Position numbers and translations under genes: made by a program. From contig NZ_KN050766.1 of the NCBI RefSeq assembly GCF_000745855.1, positions 2,344 to 66,343 on the forward strand: 64,000 nt of DNA, read 5' to 3'. The notes beneath the pieces are model-generated. The model was given only the letters and a program-made list of their open reading frames with translations. It was not told the DNA's origin and did not search any database. Below, one piece after another: positions 56,921 through 64,000 of the stretch (the stretch's first letter is position 1; every line of letters starts with the position of its first letter). Source of the stretch: Xenophilus azovorans DSM 13620 (GTDB taxonomy: Bacteria > Pseudomonadota > Gammaproteobacteria > Burkholderiales > Burkholderiaceae_C).

Positions 56921-57745
56921 ATGCATGACGACACGCCCGCAAGCGAACCGCTTCCACGCAAGCGCCGCAAGGGCATCTACATCCTGCCCAACCTGTTCAC
57001 GCTGGCCGCGCTGTTCGGCGGTTTCTACGCCATCGTGATGGCGATGAACGGGCGCTTCGACCTGGCCACCATCGGCGTGTTCGCGGCGATGGTGCTGGAC
57101 AGCCTGGACGGCCGCGTGGCGCGGATGACCAACACGCAGAGCGCCTTCGGCGAGCAGATGGACTCGCTGTCGGACATGGTGTCCTTCGGCGCGGCGCCGG
57201 CGCTGATCGCCTACGAATGGTCGCTCAAGGGCATGGGTCGCTGGGGCTGGATCGCCGCCTTCGTCTACTGCGCCTGCGCGGCGCTGCGCCTGGCGCGCTT
57301 CAACGTCAACACCGGCGTGGTGGACAAGCGCTGGTTCCAGGGGCTGCCTTCGCCGGCGGCGGCGGCGCTGGTCACCGGCTTCATCTGGCTGGTCACCGAC
57401 TGGGGCAAGCGCGGCACCGGTGCCTTCGACCTGTCCTGGCAGCACATCACCTGGATCACCTTTTTCTTCACCCTGTATGCCGGGCTGACGATGGTGACCA
57501 ACGCGCCCTTCTACAGCTTCAAGGACATGCAGGTGAAAAGGAGTGTGCCCTTCGCCACCATCGTGCTCATCGCGCTGGGCATCGCCGTGATCAACATCCA
57601 CCCGCCGACGGTGCTGTTCCTGCTGTTCGTGGCCTACGGCTTCAGCGGCTACGTGATCTATGCCTGGCGCAAGGCCAAGGGGCATCCGGTCAGCGTGATC
57701 AGCGTCTCCACCGACGAGCCCGATGAGCAGGGCCTGCATCGTTGA
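56921..57745 (+). CDS. pssA: CDP-diacylglycerol-serine O-phosphatidyltransferase
   Basis: Inner-membrane enzyme of 274 residues that makes phosphatidylserine from CDP-diacylglycerol and serine. The CDP-alcohol phosphotransferase motif is complete: D63-G64, A67-R68, G77, D81 and D85 (SLDGRVARMTNTQSAFGEQM, DSLSD). About eight helices follow, with PNLFTLAALFGGFYAIV first. It sits between ilvC and leuA, a betaproteobacterial arrangement. Confidence 0.94.
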   Translation: MHDDTPASEPLPRKRRKGIYILPNLFTLAALFGGFYAIVMAMNGRFDLATIGVFAAMVLDSLDGRVARMTNTQSAFGEQMDSLSDMVSFGAAPALIAYEWSLKGMGRWGWIAAFVYCACAALRLARFNVNTGVVDKRWFQGLPSPAAAALVTGFIWLVTDWGKRGTGAFDLSWQHITWITFFFTLYAGLTMVTNAPFYSFKDMQVKRSVPFATIVLIALGIAVINIHPPTVLFLLFVAYGFSGYVIYAWRKAKGHPVSVISVSTDEPDEQGLHR

Positions 57746-57773
57746 GAAGATGTGTGCTAAAGTCGCCGCTCCC

Positions 57774-57830
57774 ATGAACGCGATGTCGCTGGCCCTACTA
57801 CTGATTCCCCCGCACGGGCGGAGGCGGTAG
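57774..57830 (+). CDS. leu leader peptide
   Basis: An 18-codon ORF ([18 protein letters not shown]) with four Leu codons in five positions, CTG GCC CTA CTA CTG, two of them the rare CTA, followed by Ile and Pro. It lies just before a perfect terminator hairpin and the leuA gene. This is the arrangement of transcription attenuation: ribosomes stall at CTA when leucyl-tRNA is scarce. No strong ribosome site is seen. Confidence 0.75.
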   Translation: MNAMSLALLLIPPHGRRR

Positions 57831-57856
57831 CGCGCACGCGTACACACGCAGACCTC

Positions 57857-57894
57857 ACGGCCCGTTCGCACCAGCAACGGGCCGTTTTGTTTTT
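57857..57894 (+). terminator. leu attenuator (intrinsic terminator)
   Basis: A perfect 10-bp stem ACGGCCCGTT (57857-57866) and AACGGGCCGT (57876-57885) with a 9-nt loop is followed by TTTTGTTTTT. It lies 26 bp after the leader peptide stop and 40 bp before the leuA start. Confidence 0.88.
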
Positions 57895-57934
57895 GGGTGT
57901 TGCTGGTCGGTTCAACCAACGCAGAGAAATCGAC

Positions 57935-59641
57935 ATGCTCCAGCAACCCAGCACCAAGTACCGCGCCTTCGCGCCCGTCGGCCTCAAGGACCGCACCTGG
58001 CCCGATGCCGTCCTGACCCGGGCGCCGATCTGGCTGTCGACCGACCTGCGCGACGGCAACCAGGCCCTGGTCGAGCCGATGGACGTGGCGCGCAAGATGC
58101 GCATGTTCGAGACGCTCGTGGCGATCGGCTTCAAGGAGATCGAGGTCGGCTTCCCCTCCGCCTCGCAGACCGAGTTCGACTTCGTGCGCAAGCTGATCGA
58201 GGAGGACCGCATCCCCGACGACGTGACGATCCAGGTGCTCACGCAGGCGCGCGACCACCTCATCGAGCGCACCTTCGAGGCCTTGCAGGGCGTGCCGCGC
58301 GCCATCGTCCACCTCTACAACGCCGTCGCGCCGGTGATGCGCCGCGTGGTGCTCGGCCTCGACGAGGACGGCATCGTCGAGCTGGCCGTGAGCCATGCCC
58401 GCATGTTCAAGGAACAGGCCGCGCGCCAGCCGGACACGCAGTGGACCTTCCAGTACTCGCCCGAGATGTTCTCGGGCACCGACCTGGCCTTCTCCAAGCG
58501 CGTGGTCGATGCGGTGACCGAAGTGTGGGCGCCGACGCCCGCGCACAAGTGCATCGTCAACCTGCCTTCGACGGTGGAGCACTCCACGCCCAACATCTTC
58601 GCGGACATGATCGAGTGGATGCATCGCCACCTGGCGCGGCGCGATGCGATCGTCCTCTCGGTCCACCCGCACAACGACCGTGGCACCGGCACGGCGGCCG
58701 CCGAGTTCGCGCTGATGGCCGGCGCCGACCGGCTCGAGGGCTGCCTGTTCGGCAACGGCGAGCGCACCGGCAACCTCGACGTCGTGAACGTCGCGCTCAA
58801 CCTCTACACGCAGGGCGTCTCGCCGGGGCTGGACTTCTCCAACATCGACGAGATCCGCGCCACGGTCGAGCACTGCAACCAGATCCCGGTGCATCCGCGC
58901 CATCCCTATGTGGGCGATCTGGTCTACACCTCCTTCTCGGGCTCGCACCAGGACGCGATCAAGAAGGCCTTCGCCGCGCGCAGGGAAGACGAGATCTGGG
59001 ACATGCCCTACCTGCCCATCGACCCGAAGGACGTGGGCCGCAGCTACGAGGCGGTGATCCGCGTCAACAGCCAGTCGGGCAAGGGCGGCATCTCGTACCT
59101 GCTCGAGAGCGAATACGGCCTGGCCTTGCCGCGCCGCCTGCAGATCGAGTTCAGCCAGGCGGTTCAGCGCGTGATGGACACCGAGGGCAAGGAGCTCACC
59201 GCCGCCGACATCTGGCAGATCTTCCGCAGCGAGTACCGCATGGGCGCGGAGCACGGCCTGCGCCACCACGTGGTCGAGGCGCACGATGGGGGCGTCGTCT
59301 CGATGCACGGCGACCTGGCGTGGGCCGGCGAGGTGCATGCCGTCGAAGGGCGCGGCAACGGGCCGATCGACGCCTTCAGCCGCGCGCTGGAGCGGGCCAC
59401 CGGCCATGCCGTCCGCGTGATCGACTACCAGCAGCACGCCATCGGCGGCGGCGCCGACGCGCGCTCGGTCGCCTACGTCGAGATGCGGGTGGACGACTCG
59501 CAGACGCTGTTCGGCGTGGGCATCGACGCCGACACCACGGCCGCCGCCTTCAAGGCGATCGTCTGCGGCGTGCAGCGGGCGCAGCAGGGCGCCGGCGGCG
59601 GGGCACAATCGCAGGTTGCCGAAGAAGCCGTCGCGGCCTGA
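57935..59641 (+). CDS. leuA: 2-isopropylmalate synthase, type 2 (long form)
   Basis: Enzyme of 568 residues that condenses 2-oxoisovalerate and acetyl-CoA to start leucine synthesis. It has the HMGL-like TIM barrel with [19 protein letters not shown] and metal ligands in [17 protein letters not shown]; a C-terminal regulatory LeuA_dimer domain follows [11 protein letters not shown]. This is the yeast/actinobacterial-type form. The start [12 protein letters not shown] lies behind a Leu leader. A second, type 1 synthase gene follows 42 bp downstream. Confidence 0.94.
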   Translation: MLQQPSTKYRAFAPVGLKDRTWPDAVLTRAPIWLSTDLRDGNQALVEPMDVARKMRMFETLVAIGFKEIEVGFPSASQTEFDFVRKLIEEDRIPDDVTIQVLTQARDHLIERTFEALQGVPRAIVHLYNAVAPVMRRVVLGLDEDGIVELAVSHARMFKEQAARQPDTQWTFQYSPEMFSGTDLAFSKRVVDAVTEVWAPTPAHKCIVNLPSTVEHSTPNIFADMIEWMHRHLARRDAIVLSVHPHNDRGTGTAAAEFALMAGADRLEGCLFGNGERTGNLDVVNVALNLYTQGVSPGLDFSNIDEIRATVEHCNQIPVHPRHPYVGDLVYTSFSGSHQDAIKKAFAARREDEIWDMPYLPIDPKDVGRSYEAVIRVNSQSGKGGISYLLESEYGLALPRRLQIEFSQAVQRVMDTEGKELTAADIWQIFRSEYRMGAEHGLRHHVVEAHDGGVVSMHGDLAWAGEVHAVEGRGNGPIDAFSRALERATGHAVRVIDYQQHAIGGGADARSVAYVEMRVDDSQTLFGVGIDADTTAAAFKAIVCGVQRAQQGAGGGAQSQVAEEAVAA

Positions 59642-59683
59642 GCCTGCGCGCAGGGTGGTTCGGACGACACAAAGGAGCACACG

Positions 59684-61222
59684 ATGACCGACAAGCTGAT
59701 CATTTTCGACACCACCCTGCGCGACGGCGAGCAGTCGCCCGGCGCCTCGATGACGCGCGACGAGAAGATGCGCATCGCCAAGCAGCTCGAGCGGCTGAAG
59801 GTCGACGTGATCGAGGCGGGCTTCCCGGCCAGTTCCAACGGCGACTTCGAGTGCGTGAAGGCCATCGCCAACACGATCAAGGACTCGGTGGTGTGCGGCC
59901 TCTCGCGCGCCAACGACCGCGACATCTCGCGCGCAGCCGAGGCGCTCGAGGGCGCGGCGCGCGGGCGCATCCACACCTTCATCGCGACCAGTCCGCTGCA
60001 CATGGAGAAGAAGCTGCGCATGTCGCCCGAGGAGGTGCACGAGCAGGCCCGGCTGGCGGTGCGCTTCGCGCGCAACAAGGTGGCCGACGTGGAGTTCAGC
60101 CCCGAGGACGGCTACCGCAGCGACGTGGACTTCCTGTGCCGTGTGCTGGAGACGGTGATCGCCGAGGGCGCCACCACCATCAACGTGCCCGACACCGTCG
60201 GCTACGCGATCCCCGAGCTGTACGGCAACTTCATCCGCACGCTGCGCGAGCGCATCCCGAACAGCGACAAGGCCGTCTGGTCCGTGCACTGCCACAACGA
60301 CCTGGGCATGGCCGTGGCCAACTCGCTGGCCGGCGTGAAGATCGGCGGCGCGCGCCAGGTGGAGTGCACCATCAACGGCCTGGGCGAGCGTGCCGGCAAC
60401 TGCTCGCTCGAGGAGATCGTGATGGCCGTGAAGACCCGCAGGGACTACTTCGGCCTGGACGTGGGCATCGCCACCGAGCACATCGTGCCGGCCAGCCGCA
60501 TGGTCAGCCAGACCACCGGCTTCGTGGTGCAGCCCAACAAGGCGGTGGTCGGCGCCAACGCCTTCGCGCACGCCTCGGGCATCCACCAGGACGGCGTGCT
60601 CAAGGCGCGCGACACCTACGAGATCATGCGCGCCGAGGACGTGGGCTGGAGCGCCAACAAGATCGTGCTGGGCAAGCTCTCGGGCCGCAACGCCTTCAAG
60701 CAGCGCCTGCAGGAACTGGGCGTGGAGATGGACAGCGAGGCCGATGTCAACGCCGCCTTCCTGCGCTTCAAGGAACTGGCCGACCGCAAGGCCGAGATCT
60801 TCGACGAGGACATCCTGGCGCTGGTCAGCGACGAGAGCAGCTCGAACGTCGGCGAGCGCTTCGGCTTCGTCTCGCTGGCCCAGCACAGCGAGACCGGCGA
60901 GCGCCCCCACGCCCGGGTGGTGTTCACCGTCGAGGGCAGGGAGGTGACCGGAGAATCGGACGGCAACGGGCCGGTCGACGCGTCCCTCAAGGCCATCGAG
61001 TCGCACGTGAAAAGCGGCGCCGAGATGGTGCTTTACTCGGTCAACGCCATTTCGGGCTCGACCGAAAGCCAAGGGGAAGTTACAGTTCGGTTACAAAATG
61101 CCGGGCGGGTGGTGAACGGCGTGGGTGCCGATCCCGATATCGTCGTCGCTTCCGCCAAGGCATATCTGAGTGCTCTCAACAAGTTACAGAGCCAAGCTGA
61201 ACGAGTGGCAGCGCAGGGGTAG
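59684..61222 (+). CDS. leuA: 2-isopropylmalate synthase, type 1
   Basis: Second isopropylmalate synthase, of 512 residues and the E. coli-like type. It has [16 protein letters not shown], metal ligands in [17 protein letters not shown], and [20 protein letters not shown]. The C-terminal regulatory domain (about 390-505) ends [20 protein letters not shown]. It is in tandem with the type 2 gene, in which a leucine leader may control both. Whether one of the two instead prefers pyruvate (citramalate synthase) is not settled by sequence. Confidence 0.93.
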   Translation: MTDKLIIFDTTLRDGEQSPGASMTRDEKMRIAKQLERLKVDVIEAGFPASSNGDFECVKAIANTIKDSVVCGLSRANDRDISRAAEALEGAARGRIHTFIATSPLHMEKKLRMSPEEVHEQARLAVRFARNKVADVEFSPEDGYRSDVDFLCRVLETVIAEGATTINVPDTVGYAIPELYGNFIRTLRERIPNSDKAVWSVHCHNDLGMAVANSLAGVKIGGARQVECTINGLGERAGNCSLEEIVMAVKTRRDYFGLDVGIATEHIVPASRMVSQTTGFVVQPNKAVVGANAFAHASGIHQDGVLKARDTYEIMRAEDVGWSANKIVLGKLSGRNAFKQRLQELGVEMDSEADVNAAFLRFKELADRKAEIFDEDILALVSDESSSNVGERFGFVSLAQHSETGERPHARVVFTVEGREVTGESDGNGPVDASLKAIESHVKSGAEMVLYSVNAISGSTESQGEVTVRLQNAGRVVNGVGADPDIVVASAKAYLSALNKLQSQAERVAAQG

Positions 61223-61276
61223 GTTTTCGGGCGTTTCTGGCTCTTGAAATGAAGAAGGGAACGCAAGTAACTGATA

Positions 61277-61305
61277 TTGCGGCCCTTTTTCTAATTGGAT
61301 AGACT
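61277..61305 (+). promoter_or_regulatory. candidate sigma-70 promoter of pbpG
   Basis: TTGCGG (61277-61282), a 17-bp spacer, and TAGACT (61300-61305) lie 35 bp before the pbpG ATG. The hexamers are moderate matches. The whole 118-bp gap after leuA is AT-richer than its surroundings. Confidence 0.5.
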
Positions 61306-61340
61306 GCGGCACCTGTTCTGACGCCGCTGGAGATTTATTG

Positions 61341-62531
61341 ATGCCCGAAGCCCCCGTACCTTTGGTTACGCCTCGAGCCTTCTCCCGGCGTCTGACCGGC
61401 GCCCTGCGCCTGTTCGCCATCGCGCTGTGCGCCTCGGCCTTCCTGCTGCCGGGCGCGCATGCCGCCAAGGCTGCGGCCAAGAAACCGGCCGCCAGTGCGA
61501 AAAAGGCCGTGGCGAGCGCCAGCGGCAAATCGAAGGCGGCGGCTGCCTCCCAATCCAAGAGCGTCAAAAAGGCGGCGTCCTCCAAGCGCACGGCATCGGC
61601 CGACCGTGTGGTGCGCGGCGGCCGCAACGTGGTGGCGACGGTGCGCAAGAAGGGCGGCAAGACGGTGGTGGCGGTGCAGCGCCGTTCCGTGGTGCGGGTG
61701 GCCGACGTGCCGCCGCCGCGGCTGTCCTTCGGCCAGATGGCCGGGCTGCAGAACACCGACGACCCGCTCGATCTGCGCTCCAGCGCCGCCCTGGTGATCG
61801 ACCAGGACACGCGCGAGGTGCTGTTCAGCAAGAACGACCATGCGGTGCTGCCCATCGCCTCGCTGACCAAGCTGATGACGGGCCTGCTCATCAGCGAGGC
61901 GCGCCTGCCGATGGACGAGCTCGTCACCATCACGCAGGACGACGTCGACACGGAAAAGGGCAGCAGCTCGCGCCTGCGCGTGGGCTCGACGCTCTCGCGC
62001 GGCGAACTGCTGCACCTGGCGCTGATGTCCAGCGAAAACCGCGCCGCGCATGCGCTGGGCCGCACCTATCCCGGCGGCATGAGCACCTTCGTGAGCGTGA
62101 TGAACGCCAAGGCGCGCATGCTGGGCATGCACGACACCCGCTACGTCGAGCCCACCGGCCTGTCGCCGCGCAACCAGTCGACGGCGCAGGACCTGGCCAC
62201 CCTGGTGAGCGCGGCGTCCAGCGACGCGCTGCTGCGCGAACTGACGACCTCGCCGGAGCACCAGGTCGAGATCGGCAACCGCGTGCTGCAATTCAACACC
62301 ACCAACCGGCTGGTGCGCAGCCCCGACTGGGACATCGGCCTGCAGAAGACGGGCTACATCTCCGAGGCGGGCCAGTGCCTGGTGATGCAGGCCAAAGTGG
62401 CCGGGCGCAAGATCATCATGGTGTTCCTGGATTCGGCCGGCAAGTTCAGCCGGATCGCCGATGCGGAACGCGTGCGCCGCTGGGTGGAGTCCACCCACTT
62501 CCATGCGTTGAGCGCGCAGGCGGCGAGTTGA
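61341..62531 (+). CDS. pbpG: D-alanyl-D-alanine endopeptidase PbpG (PBP7-like)
   Basis: Periplasmic low-molecular-weight penicillin-binding protein of 396 residues that trims peptidoglycan crosslinks. A signal peptide (LFAIALCASAFLLPGAHA) is followed by a long Lys/Ala/Ser-rich linker (about 42-90). The S11 peptidase domain has S174-LTK177, SSEN (about 231-234) and KTG in LQKTGYISE. The basic linker is longer than in E. coli PBP7 and may bind the wall. The start is the ATG immediately after an in-frame TTG. Confidence 0.93.
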   Translation: MPEAPVPLVTPRAFSRRLTGALRLFAIALCASAFLLPGAHAAKAAAKKPAASAKKAVASASGKSKAAAASQSKSVKKAASSKRTASADRVVRGGRNVVATVRKKGGKTVVAVQRRSVVRVADVPPPRLSFGQMAGLQNTDDPLDLRSSAALVIDQDTREVLFSKNDHAVLPIASLTKLMTGLLISEARLPMDELVTITQDDVDTEKGSSSRLRVGSTLSRGELLHLALMSSENRAAHALGRTYPGGMSTFVSVMNAKARMLGMHDTRYVEPTGLSPRNQSTAQDLATLVSAASSDALLRELTTSPEHQVEIGNRVLQFNTTNRLVRSPDWDIGLQKTGYISEAGQCLVMQAKVAGRKIIMVFLDSAGKFSRIADAERVRRWVESTHFHALSAQAAS

Positions 62532-62562
62532 GGGCGGCAGGCGCTGATCCTGCAACGAGAAG

Positions 62563-62589
62563 AAAAAAGGGGCCTGAAGGCCCCTTTTT
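62563..62589 (+). terminator. intrinsic terminator of pbpG
   Basis: AAAAAAGGGGCC, TGAA loop, GGCCCCTTTTT: a 6-bp GC stem extended by A-T pairs. It is followed directly by a dispersed repeat. Confidence 0.92.
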
Positions 62590-62593
62590 CATC

Positions 62594-62666
62594 GCCGGGC
62601 CGCCCCAAGATGAAAAAGCATCCCCTCGGGGGATCGGGCAAGCGCGAAGCGGTTGGCCGAGGGGCC
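62594..62666 (-). repeat. dispersed repeat copy E, between pbpG and the IclR gene
   Basis: The reverse complement starts GGCCCCTCGGCC, has the core TCCCCCGAGGGGA and ends CTTTTTCATCTTGGGGCGGC then CCGGCG, close to copy A at 13876, and like it is followed by ATGAAAAA. It fills the gap between convergent genes. Confidence 0.82.
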
Positions 62667-62671
62667 ATCCT

Positions 62672-63481
62672 TCATGCCGATGCGGCAGCCCCGTCGCCCG
62701 GCGCGGCGCCGGTGTACCCCAGCGCTACCGAGATGTCGTTGGCGGTGGCCTGCAGCTTGGGCAGCCAGCCGTCGTCCAGCCGGTCCGCCGGGGCCGAGAT
62801 CGACAGCCCCGCCACCAGCTTGCCCTGGTCGTCGTAGATGCCGGCGGCCATGCAGCGCACGCCCAGTTCCAGCTCCTCGTTGTCGCGCGCGATGCCGTAC
62901 TGGCGCGCCCGGGAGAGCTCGCGCTCCAGCACCGGCAACTGGGTGATGCTGTTGCGCGTGTGGCCGGCCAGCCCGGTGCGGGTGGCATAGGTGCGCACGC
63001 GCTGCGGGTCCTCGGCGGCCAGGAAGAGCTTGCCCGTGGAGGTGAGGTGCAGCGGCGCGCGGCCGCCGATGGCGCGCACCACCTGCATGCCCGAGCGCTC
63101 GCTGTAGGCGCGTTCCACGTAGACGATCTCGTCGCCCTGGCGCACGCTCAGGTTGACGGGCTGCTGCGTCAGCCGGTGCAGCTCGCGCATCGGGCCGAGC
63201 GCCGCGTCGCGCACGTTCAGCCGCGCCTTGACCATATTGCCCAGCTCCAGCAGCCGCATGCCCAGCCGGTAGCTGCCGGCCTCGGGCCGGTCGACGAAGC
63301 GGCCGACCGCCAGGTCGTTGAGGATGCGGTGGGTGGTGGAAGGGTGCAGCCCCGTCTTCTCGCTGATCTCCTTGAGCGAGATCGCCTCCTCGCGCGAGGC
63401 CAGCACGTCGATCAGCGCGAACATGCGCTCGATGACCTGGATGACCGGGGTGGCGGGGGCGTCGGCTTGGGCTTTTCTCAT
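62672..63481 (-). CDS. IclR-family transcriptional regulator
   Basis: Regulator of 269 residues: an N-terminal winged helix (about 13-75) with AISLKEISEKTGLHPSTTHR and ILNDLAVGRFVDR, and a C-terminal effector-binding GAF-like domain (about 85-255) with SMQVV-type core, LTSTGKLFLA and IYDDQGKLVAGLSISAP. Effector and targets are unknown. The start MRKAQADAPATP was chosen over a longer one. It is downstream of the partial leucyl/arginyltransferase-like gene on the same strand and convergent with pbpG. Confidence 0.9.
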   Translation of the reverse strand: MRKAQADAPATPVIQVIERMFALIDVLASREEAISLKEISEKTGLHPSTTHRILNDLAVGRFVDRPEAGSYRLGMRLLELGNMVKARLNVRDAALGPMRELHRLTQQPVNLSVRQGDEIVYVERAYSERSGMQVVRAIGGRAPLHLTSTGKLFLAAEDPQRVRTYATRTGLAGHTRNSITQLPVLERELSRARQYGIARDNEELELGVRCMAAGIYDDQGKLVAGLSISAPADRLDDGWLPKLQATANDISVALGYTGAAPGDGAAASA

Positions 63482-63515
63482 GAGGGCAGGGCGTTCGGCA
63501 ACGCCTGCCATTTTA

Positions 63516-64000
63516 TTACGTGAAATCGGATCTTGTCGCCGGGGGCGGCTGCCAGCGGCCGCCGACCAGCACCTCGTGCGGCTCGAAGCGCGCCTTGTAG
63601 CCCATCTTGTCGCTCTCGGCGATCCAGTAGCCCAGGTAGACGTACGGCAGCCGCAGCTCGCGCGCCTGGGCGATCTGCCACAGCACGCCGTAGGTGCCGT
63701 AGGCGGTGCCGGGCTCGGGCTCGTAGAAGGTGTAGACGGCCGAGATGCCGTCGTTGAGCACGTCCAGGATCGACACCATCTTCAGTGCGCCGGGGCTGCC
63801 GTCGGGCCGCGTCTCGCGGAACTCCACCAGCCGCGAGTTGACGCGGCTTTGCAGCAGGAACTGGGTGTACTGGTCGATGCTGTCGTGGTCCATGCCACCG
63901 CCGGCGTGGCGGCCGTTCTGGTAGCGCAGGTAGAGCTGGTAGTGCTCCGGCACGAAGCACAGGCGCAGCACGCGCACCTGCAGGCCGGCGTGCCGCTTCC
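63516..64000 (-). CDS. bpt: aspartate/glutamate leucyltransferase Bpt (C-terminal part)
   Basis: The gene's 5' end lies beyond the window; about 160 C-terminal residues are seen. They match the ATE-type transferase fold: [40 protein letters not shown] and [20 protein letters not shown]. Bacterial Bpt adds leucine from Leu-tRNA to N-terminal Asp or Glu of proteins and so marks them for ClpAP degradation. It usually follows aat, which would be further right. A GTG at 63977 is internal, not the start. Confidence 0.9.
   Translation of the reverse strand, partial: KRHAGLQVRVLRLCFVPEHYQLYLRYQNGRHAGGGMDHDSIDQYTQFLLQSRVNSRLVEFRETRPDGSPGALKMVSILDVLNDGISAVYTFYEPEPGTAYGTYGVLWQIAQARELRLPYVYLGYWIAESDKMGYKARFEPHEVLVGGRWQPPPATRSDFT

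Noticed and set aside
56873-61072. 1399-codon minus-strand ORF opposite pssA and the leuA genes
   Set aside because: It is His/Val/Ala-rich, typical for the antisense of GC-rich genes, and covers four confidently identified genes and an attenuator.

Overview
The window is high-GC DNA from a betaproteobacterium, most likely the family Comamonadaceae (Burkholderiales). This rests on gene content and order (ppk-sixA-ppx beside pstSCAB-phoU-phoBR, ilvBHC-pssA-leuA, dnaX-ybaB-recR), several proteins of that clade (DUF3106, DUF3619, DUF482) and dispersed palindromic repeats I associate with it. The species cannot be named from the sequence alone.

Layout. 1-2.5 kb: leader-distal part of a type I-E-like CRISPR array with 29-bp repeats and 32-bp spacers, split by an 873-bp IS5-family element inside one spacer. 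2.5-2.9 kb: a gene-free stretch with phased short repeats, ending at tRNA-Arg and tRNA-Pro. This looks like the edge of a mobile region at a tRNA 3' end. 2.9-16 kb: a glutathione transferase, an OlsB-like acyltransferase, then a phosphate block (ppk1, sixA, ppx, pstS-pstC-pstA-pstB-phoU, phoB, phoR) with PhoB boxes before ppk and pstS. 16-23 kb: MATE exporter, GT39 glycosyltransferase, rpmE2, Gfo/Idh oxidoreductase, rho, trxA and the 4.5S SRP RNA. 23-26.5 kb: dnaX with a nine-A slippage run, a 161-bp hairpin, ybaB, recR, a MAPEG protein. 26.6-35.5 kb: a nitrate/sulfonate-type ABC importer, DUF924, a Kef-type antiporter, mltD, gloB, a methyltransferase, rnhA. 35.5-42 kb: mobA-moaA, a Fur-controlled frameshifted gene plus Mn superoxide dismutase, a ZIP transporter, DUF937, an aldehyde dehydrogenase. 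42-49.7 kb: small unknown proteins, H+-pyrophosphatase diverging from soluble pyrophosphatase, FHA, DUF482, an EamA exporter and the PII protein. 49.7-53 kb: a six-gene operon led by an ECF sigma factor. 53-61.2 kb: branched-chain amino acid genes ilvB, ilvH, ilvC, leuA type 2 and leuA type 1, with pssA between and a leucine leader-attenuator before leuA. 61.3-64 kb: pbpG, an IclR regulator, and a truncated arginyltransferase-like gene.

How genes fit together. PhoR/PhoB sense low phosphate; PstSCAB imports it; Ppk and Ppx make and degrade polyphosphate; the two pyrophosphatases clear pyrophosphate; the OlsB-like enzyme could supply phosphorus-free lipids. Biosynthetic genes are controlled by classical means (leucine attenuation, Fur).

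Most notable: a dispersed repeat of about 70 bp in at least five copies plus degenerate half-copies, two of them in frame inside genes and one carrying the phoB start codon; a sigma/DUF3619/DUF3106 trio that resembles a CnrYXH-type trans-envelope sensor; the IS placed exactly within a spacer; and phased GGACG repeats beside tRNA-Arg.
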